Part shown: piece after piece, positions 10,228 to 19,559 of the stretch
How the letters are laid out: each line of letters begins with the position of its first letter
Numbering within the stretch: the first letter of the stretch is position 1
Assembly: GCF_004919685.1 (NCBI RefSeq)
Contig: NZ_SMYZ01000063.1
Coordinates: 1 to 59,595, forward strand
Source of the DNA: Mesorhizobium norvegicum
Lineage (GTDB): Bacteria; Pseudomonadota; Alphaproteobacteria; Rhizobiales; Rhizobiaceae
Direction of reading: 5' to 3'
Length of the DNA: 59,595 bases
Translations under genes and position numbers: made by a program
Notes under the pieces: model-generated
The model's input: only the letters and a program-made list of their open reading frames with translations
Told to the model about the DNA's origin: nothing
The model's database searches: none

Positions 10228-10245
10228 ACAGTTGTACAAAACTGT
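10228..10245. promoter_or_regulatory. Inverted repeat between EamA and MocR genes
   Basis: acagttgtacaaaactgt has 6-base arms (acagtt/aactgt) around gtacaa and sits between the two divergent genes. It is a plausible operator for the MocR-type protein. The frame start at TTG 10232 would fall inside it, which argues for a downstream start. Confidence 0.5.
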
Positions 10246-10267
10246 CATGGGCAATCGAGCAGTACGG

Positions 10268-11671
10268 ATGGACAAACAGACCACAGGAAGCGAGAGCAGC
10301 GGAACGCTGGTCGAAGGCGTCATGGCGACGATCCGCCAGCGGATCGCCGCGCGCAGCCTGACGCCGGGAGCGCGATTGCCGTCGATCCGCGCCTTCGCCA
10401 AATCCATGCAGGTGTCCAAATCCACCGTGGTCGAAGCCTATGAGCGGCTCGCCGCCGAAGGCGCGATCCGCTCGCGGCCGGGCTCCGGCTTCTATGCCGC
10501 CGGCTCGCTGGCGCCGCTGTCCCTGGCGCAGATTGGACCCCGCCTCGACCGCGCCGTCGATCCGCTCTGGATCTCACGCCAGTCCCTGGAGGCCGGCGAC
10601 GACATGCTGAAACCCGGCTGCGGCTGGCTGCCGGCCTCGTGGATGCCTCAGACAGGACTGCGCCGGGCGCTGCGCACGGTGGCGCGTGCCGACGATATCG
10701 CGCTGGCCGACTACGGCACGCCGCTCGGCCTGCCGCCGCTGCGGCAATTGCTGGCGCGGCGCATGGCCGGGCATGGCATCGAAGCCTCCCCCGAGCAGAT
10801 CATGCTGACGGAATCGGGCACGCAGGCCATCGACCTGCTGTGCCGGTTCCTGATCGAACCCGGCGATACGGTGCTGGTCGACGACCCCTGCTATTTCAAT
10901 TTTCACGCTCTGCTGCGCGCCCACCGGGCCAAGGTCGTCAGCGTCCCCTACACACCGTCGGGGCCGGATATCGAGCTGTTCGCGCAGGCGCTGGCCGAGC
11001 ATCGCCCGCGCCTCTACATCACCAACTCCGCCATCCACAACCCGACCGGCGCGGTCCTGTCGCCGGTCACCGCACACCGGCTGCTCAAGCTCGCCGACCA
11101 ATCGGAATTGACCATCGTCGAGGACGATATCTTTGCCGATTTCGAACATGCACCGGCCCCCAGGCTGGCGGCGTTCGATGGCCTGAGCCGCGTCGTCCAC
11201 ATTGGCAGCTTTTCCAAGACGCTGTCAGCGTCGGTTCGCTGCGGCTTCATCGCGGCACCGCGCGACTGGGTCGAGCCCCTGACCGACCTCAAGATCGCCA
11301 CGACCTTCGGCGGCGGCAGGCTGGCGGCCGAACTGGTGCTGACCTTGCTCAAGGACGGCAGCTACCGCAAGCACATGGATTTGCTGCGCGCGAAGCTTGC
11401 CCGCGCCATGGGCGAAACGAGCGCCCGCCTGACGGCGATCGGCGTCACGCCCTGGATCGACCAGCCGGCCGGCCTGTTCCTGTGGTGCAGCCTGCCGGAT
11501 GGGGTGGATGCGGCCGAAGTGGCCCGCCGCGCTTTGGCCGACAACATCGTGCTGGCGCCCGGCAACGCATTCAGCCTGTCCGGAACGGCCAGCCGCTTCC
11601 TGCGCTTCAACGTTGCCCAATGCGCGGACGAGCGGATTTTCAGGGTGCTCGAGGCGGCGATGGCGCGTTAG
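10268..11671 (+). CDS. MocR/PdxR-type GntR regulator with aminotransferase domain
   Basis: A 467-residue protein made of an N-terminal GntR winged helix (PSIRAFAKSMQVSKSTVVEAYERLAAEG) and a class-I aminotransferase-fold domain (TESGTQAID, DDPCYFNF, NPTGAVL, and a PLP-binding Lys in HIGSFSKTLSASVRCGF). MocR proteins use PLP or an external amine as effector and usually control the divergent gene, here the EamA exporter. The start at 10268 (MDKQTTG) is chosen because earlier in-frame starts at 10232 (TTG) and 10247 lie in or next to the presumed operator. Confidence 0.9.
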   Translation: MDKQTTGSESSGTLVEGVMATIRQRIAARSLTPGARLPSIRAFAKSMQVSKSTVVEAYERLAAEGAIRSRPGSGFYAAGSLAPLSLAQIGPRLDRAVDPLWISRQSLEAGDDMLKPGCGWLPASWMPQTGLRRALRTVARADDIALADYGTPLGLPPLRQLLARRMAGHGIEASPEQIMLTESGTQAIDLLCRFLIEPGDTVLVDDPCYFNFHALLRAHRAKVVSVPYTPSGPDIELFAQALAEHRPRLYITNSAIHNPTGAVLSPVTAHRLLKLADQSELTIVEDDIFADFEHAPAPRLAAFDGLSRVVHIGSFSKTLSASVRCGFIAAPRDWVEPLTDLKIATTFGGGRLAAELVLTLLKDGSYRKHMDLLRAKLARAMGETSARLTAIGVTPWIDQPAGLFLWCSLPDGVDAAEVARRALADNIVLAPGNAFSLSGTASRFLRFNVAQCADERIFRVLEAAMAR

Positions 11672-11679
11672 ATTGCCGG

Positions 11680-12570
11680 TCACCGCGCCGCACAGACCTC
11701 CCGCACACAGTCACGCAGCCAGCGTTGCGCCGGATCGGCATCGAGGCGCGGGTGCCACAGCATCGAGATGATGACCCCAGCGGTGGCAACCGGCAGGGGA
11801 AAACTGTGCATGCCGGCGCGTGCGCCTTCTGTATGCCGCTCGGGCACGCTGGCGATCAGGTCTGATGTGCGGGCCATGGCAAGGGCTGCCGAGAAACCGG
11901 AAACCATGCACACGACTGTCCGCTGCAGCCGCAGCCCGTTCAAAGCCTCGTCGATCGGCCCTTTCTCGCGGCCACGCCGTGAAACGCTGATGTGCCGGCC
12001 TGCCGCATAGCGCTCTGGCGTCACCACGCCCTCACTCAAGGGATGGCCCGTTCGCACGGCGCCGATGAAACGGTCGCGAAGCAATGCCTGAATGCGCACC
12101 TCCGGTCCGGTTTCACCAGCGACGCCTATGTCCAGGTCGATAGCCGCGTCGCGCAGCGACATGACGTCCTTGTCGGACTTCGGTGCAAAGCGCAGCCGCA
12201 CGCCGGGCGCATCGGCCTGGATACGGGCAACGAGACGCGGCGCGAATTCCTCGACGAAACTCTCATTGGTCCGTAGCGTGAAAACCCTGTCCAGGCTCCG
12301 GAGATCAAGCAGGGTGGCAGGACGCAGCAGCGCCTCCGCGTCCAGAACAACACGGCCAACCTGCTGTCGCAGTTCTTCCGCACGCGGCGTCGCCACCAGG
12401 CCGCGACCGGCGCGAACCAGCAGCGGGTCGCCCGTCGCTTCGCGCAGCCGCGCCAGCGTGCGGCTCATCGCCGAGGGGCTGAGGCGCAGACGGCTGGCGG
12501 CGCGCGCCACGCTGCCTTCGGTCAGCAAAACGTCGAGTGCAAAGAGCAAATTGAGATCGGGCGGTGCCAT
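11680..12570 (-). CDS. LysR-family transcriptional regulator
   Basis: A 296-residue LysR regulator. The N-terminal helix-turn-helix is DLNLLFALDVLLTEGSVARAASRLRLSPSAMSRTLARLRE; the remainder is a periplasmic-binding-like effector domain. The start at 12570 (MAPPDLN) matches the family's usual N-terminus. It is transcribed away from the DHA2 efflux gene at 12704, the classic LysR arrangement, and probably regulates it. The effector is unknown. Its stop lies 8 bases from the stop of the convergent MocR gene. Confidence 0.92.
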   Translation of the reverse strand: MAPPDLNLLFALDVLLTEGSVARAASRLRLSPSAMSRTLARLREATGDPLLVRAGRGLVATPRAEELRQQVGRVVLDAEALLRPATLLDLRSLDRVFTLRTNESFVEEFAPRLVARIQADAPGVRLRFAPKSDKDVMSLRDAAIDLDIGVAGETGPEVRIQALLRDRFIGAVRTGHPLSEGVVTPERYAAGRHISVSRRGREKGPIDEALNGLRLQRTVVCMVSGFSAALAMARTSDLIASVPERHTEGARAGMHSFPLPVATAGVIISMLWHPRLDADPAQRWLRDCVREVCAAR

Positions 12571-12703
12571 TGCCGCAGCATAGCACAAGACATGGCGTTT
12601 GACGCACGAATATGATGCAAATGCTGCGCCTTCCGCCACATCAGGCAAGGGGTTAGATCTCCGCTAGCTCCGGTACTGGAGCTGATGGAAAGAGGAAATC
12701 GCC

Positions 12704-14161
12704 GTGACAATCGCTGAGCAAAATCGGGATGGGCGCGCATCGGCGCTGCCACAGATGCAATCCGCCCGCTGGGCGCTGGCAAGCCTGTCGCTCGCAACGC
12801 TGCTGTCGTCGCTGGGAACCAGCATTGCCAGCGTCGGGCTGCCGTCGCTGATGCAAAATTTCGGCGCGTCGTTCCAATCCGTACAATGGGTCGTTCTGGC
12901 CTATCTGCTCGCCATCACCACATTGATCGTCAGCGCCGGACGGCTGGCCGACATGTTCGGGCGCCGGCCGCTGCTGCTTGGCGGCATCGCGCTGTTCACA
13001 TCGGCATCGGTGCTTTGCGGCCTGGCGCCGACACTCTGGCTGCTGATCGCCGCGCGGGCCGTGCAAGGGCTTGGCGCGGCGCTGATGATGGCGCTGACGC
13101 TGGCTTTTGTGGCTGAGACGGTGAGCAAGGAACGGACCGGCAGTGCCATGGGCCTGCTCGGCGCCATGTCCGCGATCGGCACGACACTTGGTCCTTCGCT
13201 CGGCGGCCTGTTGATCGCCGGCCTCGGCTGGCGGGCGATCTTCCTCGTCAATGTCCCGCTGGGTGTGCTCACCTTCGCTCTCGCCTGGCGTGCCTTGCCG
13301 GCACGCAATAAAACCGCGCAGGTCGACCGAAGCACGTTCGATGTCATGGGCACCGTCCTGCTGGCACTGACACTGGCCGCCTATGCGCTGGCCATGACGC
13401 TTGGCAGAGGCAATTTCGGCGCGCTCAACATCAGCCTGCTGGTCGCCGCCGGCATCGGCGTTTTTCTGTTCGCCGCCGCGCAGGCGAGAGTGAAAAACCC
13501 GTTGATCCAGCTTGCCAGCTTCCGTGACTACCAGCTGAGCGCCAGTCTCGCCATGAGCCTCGTTGTCGCGACGGTAATGATGGCGACCCTGGTGGTGGCC
13601 CCGTTCTACCTGTCGCGCGGGCTCGGGCTGGATGCCGCAATGGTCGGCCTCGTGCTGTCGACCGGGCCGCTCGTCTCGACCCTGTCGGCGCTGGTGGCCG
13701 GACGCCTGACCGACCGCTTCGGCGCCCAAAAGATGATGGTCGCCGGCCTGCTCAGCCTCGCGACAGGTACGTTCCTGCTGTCGCTCGCCATGACCAAACT
13801 CGGCATTGCCGGCTATGTCGTTCCAATCACCGTCACCTGCATCGGCTACGCGCTGTTCCAGACGTCGAACAATGCAGCCGTCATGACCGGTATCGGCGCC
13901 AACCAGCGCGGCGTCGTTTCCGGTCTGCTCAACCTTTCGCGCAATCTCGGCCTCATCACCGGCGCATCGTTGATGGGCGCCATATTTGCCGTCGCATCGG
14001 CCGAAGGGCACGTAGGCATTGGTCAGAAGTTTTTGAGTTCCGAGGCCGCCGCCCGGGGAATGCAGGTCACCTTTCAGACGGCAACGGCGCTGGCGCTGGT
14101 CGCGCTGTTCCTCGCGCTGCTCTCGGTTCGCGCCGTAGGCCGCACAGCCAGGGTTTCGTGA
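12704..14161 (+). CDS. MFS transporter, DHA2 (EmrB/QacA-like) family
   Basis: A 485-residue, 14-segment drug/proton antiporter. Motif A is GRLADMFGRRPLLLGG and the motif C-like stretch is GLLGAMSAIGTTLGPSLGGLL. It starts with GTG at 12704 behind an aaagagga ribosome site. It probably exports hydrophobic toxicants. No membrane-fusion (EmrA) partner is adjacent, so it likely works alone in the inner membrane. The divergent LysR gene is the probable regulator. Confidence 0.92.
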   Translation: MTIAEQNRDGRASALPQMQSARWALASLSLATLLSSLGTSIASVGLPSLMQNFGASFQSVQWVVLAYLLAITTLIVSAGRLADMFGRRPLLLGGIALFTSASVLCGLAPTLWLLIAARAVQGLGAALMMALTLAFVAETVSKERTGSAMGLLGAMSAIGTTLGPSLGGLLIAGLGWRAIFLVNVPLGVLTFALAWRALPARNKTAQVDRSTFDVMGTVLLALTLAAYALAMTLGRGNFGALNISLLVAAGIGVFLFAAAQARVKNPLIQLASFRDYQLSASLAMSLVVATVMMATLVVAPFYLSRGLGLDAAMVGLVLSTGPLVSTLSALVAGRLTDRFGAQKMMVAGLLSLATGTFLLSLAMTKLGIAGYVVPITVTCIGYALFQTSNNAAVMTGIGANQRGVVSGLLNLSRNLGLITGASLMGAIFAVASAEGHVGIGQKFLSSEAAARGMQVTFQTATALALVALFLALLSVRAVGRTARVS

Positions 14162-14203
14162 CGCGCCACCTGTTTGGCGGCAGACGATCGAAGCACACCG
14201 CTT

Positions 14204-14347
14204 AGAGACTGTTTCGAAATTCGCTCTGGCGAGTCATATGGTGGTGGTTTCGAGAACCGGAGCGGAGCGGACACTAGGTCCGTGAGCACCGGAAGCGCAG
14301 AAAACGCCATCAGATGGCCGCCGGAGTAGAATTTCCAAATAGTCTCT
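14204..14347. repeat. 144-base imperfect palindromic repeat element
   Basis: The outer ends agagact (14204-14210) and agtctct (14341-14347) are inverted copies. The next 25 or so bases of each arm also match imperfectly (gaaattc with gaattt, ctctggcg with cgccggag). The whole would fold into one long hairpin. The right end touches the stop codon of the MaoC gene. It has the look of a dispersed extragenic palindrome or MITE; it contains no ORF. Confidence 0.6.
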
Positions 14348-14844
14348 CAGGCGCCTGCCCGCTTGCGGCGCTCATAGAGCATGACCAGCGTTTCTGCCAT
14401 CAGGGCAGGCTTTTCCTCGCCTTCGATCTCGACCGTGTTGGCCGCTTTCATCAGATACTGGCCAGGCCCCCTGTCCTCCATGGACAGCAGCGTGGTGCGC
14501 AACCTGATGCGCGCGCCGACCTTGACCGGCGCCAGGAACCGCACCTTGTCGAAGCCATAATTGAAGGCGGCCTGTGTGTTCTCAGGCACGATGCCCATGC
14601 CGAGTGCCAACGCGCCGATGATCGACAGCGTCAGATAGCCGTGCGCGATCGTCGTGCGGAACGGGCTTTGCCGCCGTGCCCTTTCAGGATCGACATGAAT
14701 CCATTGATGGTCGCCGGTGCATTCGGCGAACTGGTCGATGCGGTTTTGGTCGACCGTCGTCCATTCCGACACACCGAGCTCTTGCCCGGCCATCGTCCTC
14801 AACTGGTCGAAGGTCGGCGGCGTTTTAGGCCGTATTTCAGTCAT
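14347..14844 (-). CDS. MaoC-like (R)-enoyl-CoA hydratase
   Basis: A 165-residue hotdog-fold hydratase. The catalytic Asp/His pair is seen in DQFAECTGDHQWIHVDPERA, followed by TIAHGYLTLSII, both typical of MaoC and PhaJ-like enzymes that interconvert trans-enoyl-CoA and (R)-3-hydroxyacyl-CoA. A phasin gene lies just upstream on the same strand, so a role in feeding or using polyhydroxyalkanoate is likely. The start at 14844 (MTEIRPK) is chosen for length. The stop codon overlaps the end of a palindromic repeat. Confidence 0.9.
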   Translation of the reverse strand: MTEIRPKTPPTFDQLRTMAGQELGVSEWTTVDQNRIDQFAECTGDHQWIHVDPERARRQSPFRTTIAHGYLTLSIIGALALGMGIVPENTQAAFNYGFDKVRFLAPVKVGARIRLRTTLLSMEDRGPGQYLMKAANTVEIEGEEKPALMAETLVMLYERRKRAGA

Positions 14845-15036
14845 TCCTGGTTTCCCGATCGCTTGCAAAGCCTCCGGACCACAAACTGACGGCCTCTGTC
14901 AATTCGCCCTGCGCGAATCCGTTCCGCCGAATCCAGCCGCAATCGCGCCATGCCTCCCAGCGCAACGGCAGGTCAAATCGGGATTTCTCGGCTTTCAGAG
15001 CAGCCGGCGGCAACGGGCCGGCCCCGGCCACCTCTG

Positions 15037-15465
15037 CTACTTCTTCTCGTAACCGGCGCGGATTTCCTCCATCGCCTCCTTGATGCGCGTGCGGAGGATG
15101 TCGACCGATTCGGTGCCGGATTTCTTGACCAGTTCAGCCACTTCGCCGGCATTCTTCAACGCGGCCTCGAAGGCCTTTCTGGCAAACTCCGTCTGTTTGG
15201 CCATCAATTCCTGCGGATTGCCCGGCGCCCTGTAGCTTTGCGCTATCTCAGTGACCTCGCGCAGCGTGTCCTGCAGCATTTCGCGCTGCCTGGACAACAG
15301 CGAGGACGCACCGGCGGCACCGGCTCGTGCCGATTTCTCCAGCGCTTCGAGGTTCTTGCGATGATGGGCGAGGATCGCCTCGACATCGACATTGGGCACC
15401 TTCAGGTCGCGGCCGAACCTGCCGAACATGTCCATGAAGGAATCGGATTCCGGTTGTTTTGCCAT
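15037..15465 (-). CDS. Phasin family protein
   Basis: A 142-residue, highly charged, all-helical protein with phasin character: a long amphipathic region (KSARAGAAGASSLLSRQREMLQDTLREV) and a tail ending EEIRAGYEKK. Phasins coat polyhydroxybutyrate granules. The start at 15465 (MAKQPESDS) has a strong aaggggag ribosome site. The MaoC-type hydratase downstream on the same strand supports a PHB role. It could instead have a general stress or membrane function, as small phasin-domain proteins sometimes do. Confidence 0.88.
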   Translation of the reverse strand: MAKQPESDSFMDMFGRFGRDLKVPNVDVEAILAHHRKNLEALEKSARAGAAGASSLLSRQREMLQDTLREVTEIAQSYRAPGNPQELMAKQTEFARKAFEAALKNAGEVAELVKKSGTESVDILRTRIKEAMEEIRAGYEKK

Positions 15466-15576
15466 GCTCGTTTGCTCCCCTTTGCCGCAAATGCGGGCGC
15501 CCTCAGCCGCAGAATAGCACTCGCTTGCCGTGTGTCCATTCGGACGCGGTGGAATCAACACCAGTCTGGCCGCGCA

Positions 15577-16872
15577 TCAATTCACGAGGAACAGCCGCTC
15601 GGCCACATAGAGCACGACACCGGCGAGCCCGCCGATGATCATGCCGTTGAAGCGGATGTATTGCAGATCCCTGCCGATGTTCATCTCGATCAGCCGCGTC
15701 AGCTGCGCAAGGTCCCAGCGCTTGACCTGGTCGGCGATGAATGTCGACACGCCGCTCTTCTGGCTCTCCACGAACGACGCCAGCGCCACCACGAACCCCT
15801 GGTTCATGTCGGCCCTGATCTGCGCATCGCTGGCAAGATGCCGCCCGACCTCGACGAACATGTTGGCGAGATGCGCGCGGATAACCGAATTCGGCGCCTT
15901 GGCGTCCTGCTCGATGAACTGGCTGAGGCTTGCCCACATGTCGCCGGCCAATCCCTTGACTTCCGGCCGGGCCAGGAAATCGCGCTTCAGCTTCTCCGCG
16001 CGCTTGGCATATTGCTTCGATGTCCTGAGCTTTTCGATGAAGCCTTGAGCGAAACGGTCGAACTCGGCACGCATCGGGTGGTCGGGATCGGCCCTCACCT
16101 CATCGAGCAGCGAGCCGGCCGAGGCGACGATCTTCTTCAGGAGATAGGCGTCGGCTCTGAATAGGTTGAACAGCGACGGCAGTTCCTCGCGGATCTTCTC
16201 GCGCATCGTCGCCAGCGCCTGTTCGTCGTTGAGGAACCGGCCGATCACCTTGGTGAATTCGTCGAACAGTTTCTGGTGGCGGCGATCATCGGTCAGGGCT
16301 GAGAGCAGCTCGGCGGCCAGCGGCGCCAGCGGCACCTTCTCGATCTGTTCGAGCATGCGGCTGGTGACGAAGCCGCGCAGGCCGGATTGCTCGACGGCGG
16401 CCAGCGTCTGCGGCACCAGCCGCACGACGAAGCGCGACAGGCCGGCGGCGCGTTCGGTATCGGCCAGCCAGTCGGCGACCAGCGCCGAAAAATCGACCTC
16501 GGCGAGCTTTTCACGCACCGGTTCGGGCGCCAGGAAGTTGACCTCGATGAAGCGGCCAAGATTGTCGGCGATGCGGTGCTGGTTCTCGGGGATGATGGCG
16601 GTGTGCGGGATCGGCAGCCCCAGCGGCCGCCGGAACAGCGCCACCACCGCGTACCAGTCGGCCAACCCGCCGATGGTCGCCGCCTCGGCAAAGGCAGCGA
16701 CGAAGCCGAGCCACGGATAGGTGTGCTCGAATGATTTGGCGAGCGCAAACACCAGCACGCAAAGCGCCAGCGCCGCCGCCGCGACGAATTTTGTCCGTCG
16801 CAACGCGGAAAGCTTGGCATCCGCGTCGGCATCGAAACGAACAGGCGCCAGGGACGAAGCCGATTGTGACAT
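15577..16872 (-). CDS. DUF445 family membrane protein
   Basis: A 431-residue DUF445 (YjiN-like) protein. An N-terminal membrane segment (about residues 27-65) leads into the conserved block GGLADWYAVVALFRRPLGLPIPHTAIIPENQHRIADNLG, followed by a long helical region and a C-terminal hydrophobic segment (GMIIGGLAGVVLYVAERL). The function of the family is unknown. It stands alone in the locus. Confidence 0.92.
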   Translation of the reverse strand: MSQSASSLAPVRFDADADAKLSALRRTKFVAAAALALCVLVFALAKSFEHTYPWLGFVAAFAEAATIGGLADWYAVVALFRRPLGLPIPHTAIIPENQHRIADNLGRFIEVNFLAPEPVREKLAEVDFSALVADWLADTERAAGLSRFVVRLVPQTLAAVEQSGLRGFVTSRMLEQIEKVPLAPLAAELLSALTDDRRHQKLFDEFTKVIGRFLNDEQALATMREKIREELPSLFNLFRADAYLLKKIVASAGSLLDEVRADPDHPMRAEFDRFAQGFIEKLRTSKQYAKRAEKLKRDFLARPEVKGLAGDMWASLSQFIEQDAKAPNSVIRAHLANMFVEVGRHLASDAQIRADMNQGFVVALASFVESQKSGVSTFIADQVKRWDLAQLTRLIEMNIGRDLQYIRFNGMIIGGLAGVVLYVAERLFLVN

Positions 16873-16979
16873 GGGGTGAGCCGCTCCTCGTCGATCTCAG
16901 CCTATTTAGTGGTTTGACTGCCAAAATACCCGCGACAGCCGGTTTCGCGCCGAATCTTGCTCGGGCGCGCACACAAAGT

Positions 16980-16994
16980 TGAGGAGAAAATTCA
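16980..16994. promoter_or_regulatory. Possible RirA iron box (TGA-N9-TCA) upstream of rirA
   Basis: tgaggagaaaattca fits the TGA-N9-TCA pattern 155 bases before rirA. A six-base pattern like this occurs by chance every few kilobases, so this is only a candidate for autoregulation. Confidence 0.25.
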
Positions 16995-17148
16995 TCTATT
17001 GGTCGAAGCTAGTCTGGAATTGTTCCAAGGTATAGGCCATATTCGGACGAGGCCAATGTGGCGAATCCGGAATTTCGGGTCAAAGCCGCATCAGCAAAAT
17101 TTCCAGATCTGGCGTGGTTGCACCGCACCAGTGCCTTGTGAGGACAAA

Positions 17149-17613
17149 ATGCGGCTTACGCGCCAGACCAACTATGCCATGCGCATCTTGATGTATTGCG
17201 CGGCCAATGATGACCGGTTGAGCCGCATCCCCGAGATCGCGGCCGCCTATTCGGTGTCGGAGCTTTTCCTGTTCAAGATCCTGCAGCCGCTTGTCGAGCA
17301 CGGCCTGGTCCAGACCGTGCGCGGCAGGAATGGCGGCGTCAAGCTTGGCCGGACGGCCGAAACCATCAGCCTGTTCGATGTCGTGCGCGTGACGGAAGAG
17401 AGCTTCGCCATGGCCGAATGCTTCGAGAACGATGCCGCTGAATGCCCGCTGGTCGACAGCTGCGCGCTGAATTCGGCGCTACGCGAGGCGCTGAACGCGT
17501 TCTTCGCCGTGCTGTCGCGCTACACCATCGCCGATCTGGTGGCGGCGCGCCCGAATGTGCGCAACCTGCTCGGCATCGACATGCTGATGGAGCGCCGCGC
17601 CCCGGCTGCCTGA
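17149..17613 (+). CDS. rirA: Rrf2-family iron-responsive regulator RirA
   Basis: A 154-residue Rrf2 regulator with the MRLTRQTNYAMRILMYCA start and the ELFLFKILQPLVEHGLVQTVRGRNGG wing typical of rhizobial RirA. Cysteines 91, 99 and 105 (spacing C-x7-C-x5-C) match the known RirA iron-sulfur cluster ligands. RirA represses iron-uptake genes when iron is sufficient. Its position beside the hmu heme-uptake genes agrees. The start at 17149 has a gagga ribosome site; the frame open to 16957 is discounted. Confidence 0.93.
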   Translation: MRLTRQTNYAMRILMYCAANDDRLSRIPEIAAAYSVSELFLFKILQPLVEHGLVQTVRGRNGGVKLGRTAETISLFDVVRVTEESFAMAECFENDAAECPLVDSCALNSALREALNAFFAVLSRYTIADLVAARPNVRNLLGIDMLMERRAPAA

Positions 17614-17617
17614 ACTT

Positions 17618-17632
17618 GGCCACGTCGTGGCC
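17618..17632. terminator. Possible bidirectional terminator between rirA and hmuV
   Basis: ggccacgtcgtggcc forms a 6-base stem in the 41-base gap between the convergent rirA and hmuV stops. There is no T-run, so the call is weak. Confidence 0.3.
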
Positions 17633-17654
17633 TGGCTAGGCCTACTGCAATAAC

Positions 17655-18443
17655 CTAGGCCGCTGACTGGGGCAGCACGAACGGCATGTTGCCTGCCGGT
17701 AGCACGCCGACCCTCAGCCGGCAGTCGAACACTTTTTCGATCAGATCATCGCTCAGCACGTCCTGCGGCGACCCCGTGGCGGCCAGCCGGCCGCGATGCA
17801 TGACGAAGATCCGGTCGGCATACATGGCCGTGAGATTGAGGTCATGCAGGATGGCAACCACGCCGCCGCCCCTTCTGGCAAAGTCGCGGGCAATGTTCAT
17901 GATGATCAGCTGGTGCTTGATGTCGAGGCTGGAAACCGGCTCATCGAGGAAGAGATAGCGCGGCTTGCCGTCGAGCACAGGTGCCCAGACCTGGCACAGC
18001 ACGCGCGCAAGCTGGACGCGCTGCTGCTCGCCACCCGAAAGTTCCTGGTAGAAACGTCCGGCAAAGCCGTCGAGATCGACGCGCGCCAGCGCCCGTTCCG
18101 GCAGCCGCGCATCCTCGCCCGGCAAGACGCCCGAGCGGCCGCCGACAAGACCAAGCTTGACCACTTCTCGCACCGTGAACGGGAACGACAGCGTCGTCGC
18201 CTGCGGCAGCACCGCGCGCTGGACGGCGGTCTCGACCGGCTTCATCGCGCAGAGATCGCGGCCGTTGAGCGCGACACGCCCGGTGTAGGCAAGTTCGCCG
18301 GAAAGCGCCTTGAGGAAGGTCGTCTTGCCCGAACCATTGGGGCCGACGATGGCGGCGATCTCGCCGGGGCGCGCGTGGAAATCGACACCGGCGACGATAG
18401 GCTTGCCGGCGATATCAACCGAAACGTCCCTTGCCTCGATCAT
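17655..18443 (-). CDS. hmuV: Heme ABC transporter ATPase HmuV
   Basis: A 262-residue ABC ATPase. Walker A is GPNGSGKTT, the signature is LSGGEQQR, Walker B is YLFLDEP and the H-loop is ILHDLNL. It energises heme import across the inner membrane with HmuU, and sits last in a minus-strand run hmuP-hmuS-hmuT-hmuU-hmuV. Only 7 bases separate it from hmuU. Its C-terminal end converges on rirA. Confidence 0.95.
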   Translation of the reverse strand: MIEARDVSVDIAGKPIVAGVDFHARPGEIAAIVGPNGSGKTTFLKALSGELAYTGRVALNGRDLCAMKPVETAVQRAVLPQATTLSFPFTVREVVKLGLVGGRSGVLPGEDARLPERALARVDLDGFAGRFYQELSGGEQQRVQLARVLCQVWAPVLDGKPRYLFLDEPVSSLDIKHQLIIMNIARDFARRGGGVVAILHDLNLTAMYADRIFVMHRGRLAATGSPQDVLSDDLIEKVFDCRLRVGVLPAGNMPFVLPQSAA

Positions 18444-18450
18444 CCAGGCC

Positions 18451-19548
18451 TCACAGGTCGACTACGCCGCGCTTGCGCAGCAGGATCCAAAGGAAGAACG
18501 GCGCCCCGGCAATCGCGGTGACGATGCCGATCGGCAGTTCGGCCGGCGCCACGATGGTGCGCGCGACCGCATCGGCCAGCAGCAGCAGAGAGGCGCCGAG
18601 CAGTGCGGACGCCGGCAGCAGGTAGCGATTGTCCGGACCAATCAGCAGACGCAGCAGATGCGGCACCACGATGCCGACAAAGCCGATGCCGCCACTGACG
18701 GCAACGGATGCGCCGACCGCCGCCGAGACGCCGACGATGGCGGTGTATTTCAGCCGCTGCACCGGAATGCCGAGATGGCCGGCGGTCGCCTCGCCCAGCG
18801 CAAGCGCGTTGAGGCCTCGTGCCAGAAACGGCATCGCCGCCAGCGCCAGCACGATGATCGGCCCGACGGAGGCGATCTTCGCCCAGGTCGCGCCGCCGAG
18901 CGATCCGAGTTGCCAGAAGGTCAGGTCGCGCAACTGGCGATCGTCGGCCATGAAGATGAGGATGCCGGTCAGCGCCATGGCGAGCGCCGCCAGTGCGATG
19001 CCGGCGAGCAGCATCGTGGCAACCGAGGTTTGCCCCCGCCGCGTCGCGACCTGATAAAGCACCAGCGTCGTGGCGAGCCCGCCACAGAAGGCCGCCAGCG
19101 GCAGCGCAAGCGTGCCGAGCAAGGCTGTCACCGGAGCCAATATTGTGGCGCCGAGCACGATGACGGCAACCGCTCCAAGGCTCGACCCGGCCGAAACGCC
19201 GATCAGGCCGGGATCGGCCAGCGGATTGCGGAACAGCCCCTGCATGACCGCGCCGGAGACTGCGAGCGCCGCGCCGACCAGCATGCCGAGGATGATGCGC
19301 GGCAAGCGGATGTCGTAGACGATCAGGCTGTCGCGGGCGCTCAACGCGGCGTTATCAGGCACTGTGCCGAACAGCCAGCCGCCGATGACGTTGACGGCCG
19401 ATGCGTCCGACGCCCCCGATGTCAGCGACAGGAAAACGGCAGCCGCGAGCCCCAGGCACAGCAGAAGAATGACGATACGGGCGCGGCCCGACCGGTCGCC
19501 TTCGGATGCGCTCGCCGTCACCGGACCGGCGATCGATTGATCGACCAT
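18451..19548 (-). CDS. hmuU: Heme ABC transporter permease HmuU
   Basis: A 365-residue FecCD-family permease with about ten hydrophobic segments. Family landmarks are RLPRIILGMLVGAALAVSGAVMQGLFRNPLADPGLIGVSAGSSLGA and GGIGFVGIVVPHLLRLLIGPDNR. It forms the inner-membrane channel for heme with HmuV and receives heme from HmuT, whose gene ends 11 bases upstream. Confidence 0.95.
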   Translation of the reverse strand: MVDQSIAGPVTASASEGDRSGRARIVILLLCLGLAAAVFLSLTSGASDASAVNVIGGWLFGTVPDNAALSARDSLIVYDIRLPRIILGMLVGAALAVSGAVMQGLFRNPLADPGLIGVSAGSSLGAVAVIVLGATILAPVTALLGTLALPLAAFCGGLATTLVLYQVATRRGQTSVATMLLAGIALAALAMALTGILIFMADDRQLRDLTFWQLGSLGGATWAKIASVGPIIVLALAAMPFLARGLNALALGEATAGHLGIPVQRLKYTAIVGVSAAVGASVAVSGGIGFVGIVVPHLLRLLIGPDNRYLLPASALLGASLLLLADAVARTIVAPAELPIGIVTAIAGAPFFLWILLRKRGVVDL

Positions 19549-19559
19549 GATCTGCCTGC

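Noticed and set aside
12653..14011. 452-residue minus-strand frame over the DHA2 transporter
   Set aside because: The sense strand encodes a complete 14-segment MFS protein; the antisense product has no recognisable structure.
15503..15937. Minus-strand frame over the end of the DUF445 gene and the phasin upstream region
   Set aside because: It is in a different frame from DUF445 and reads as Arg-rich noise.
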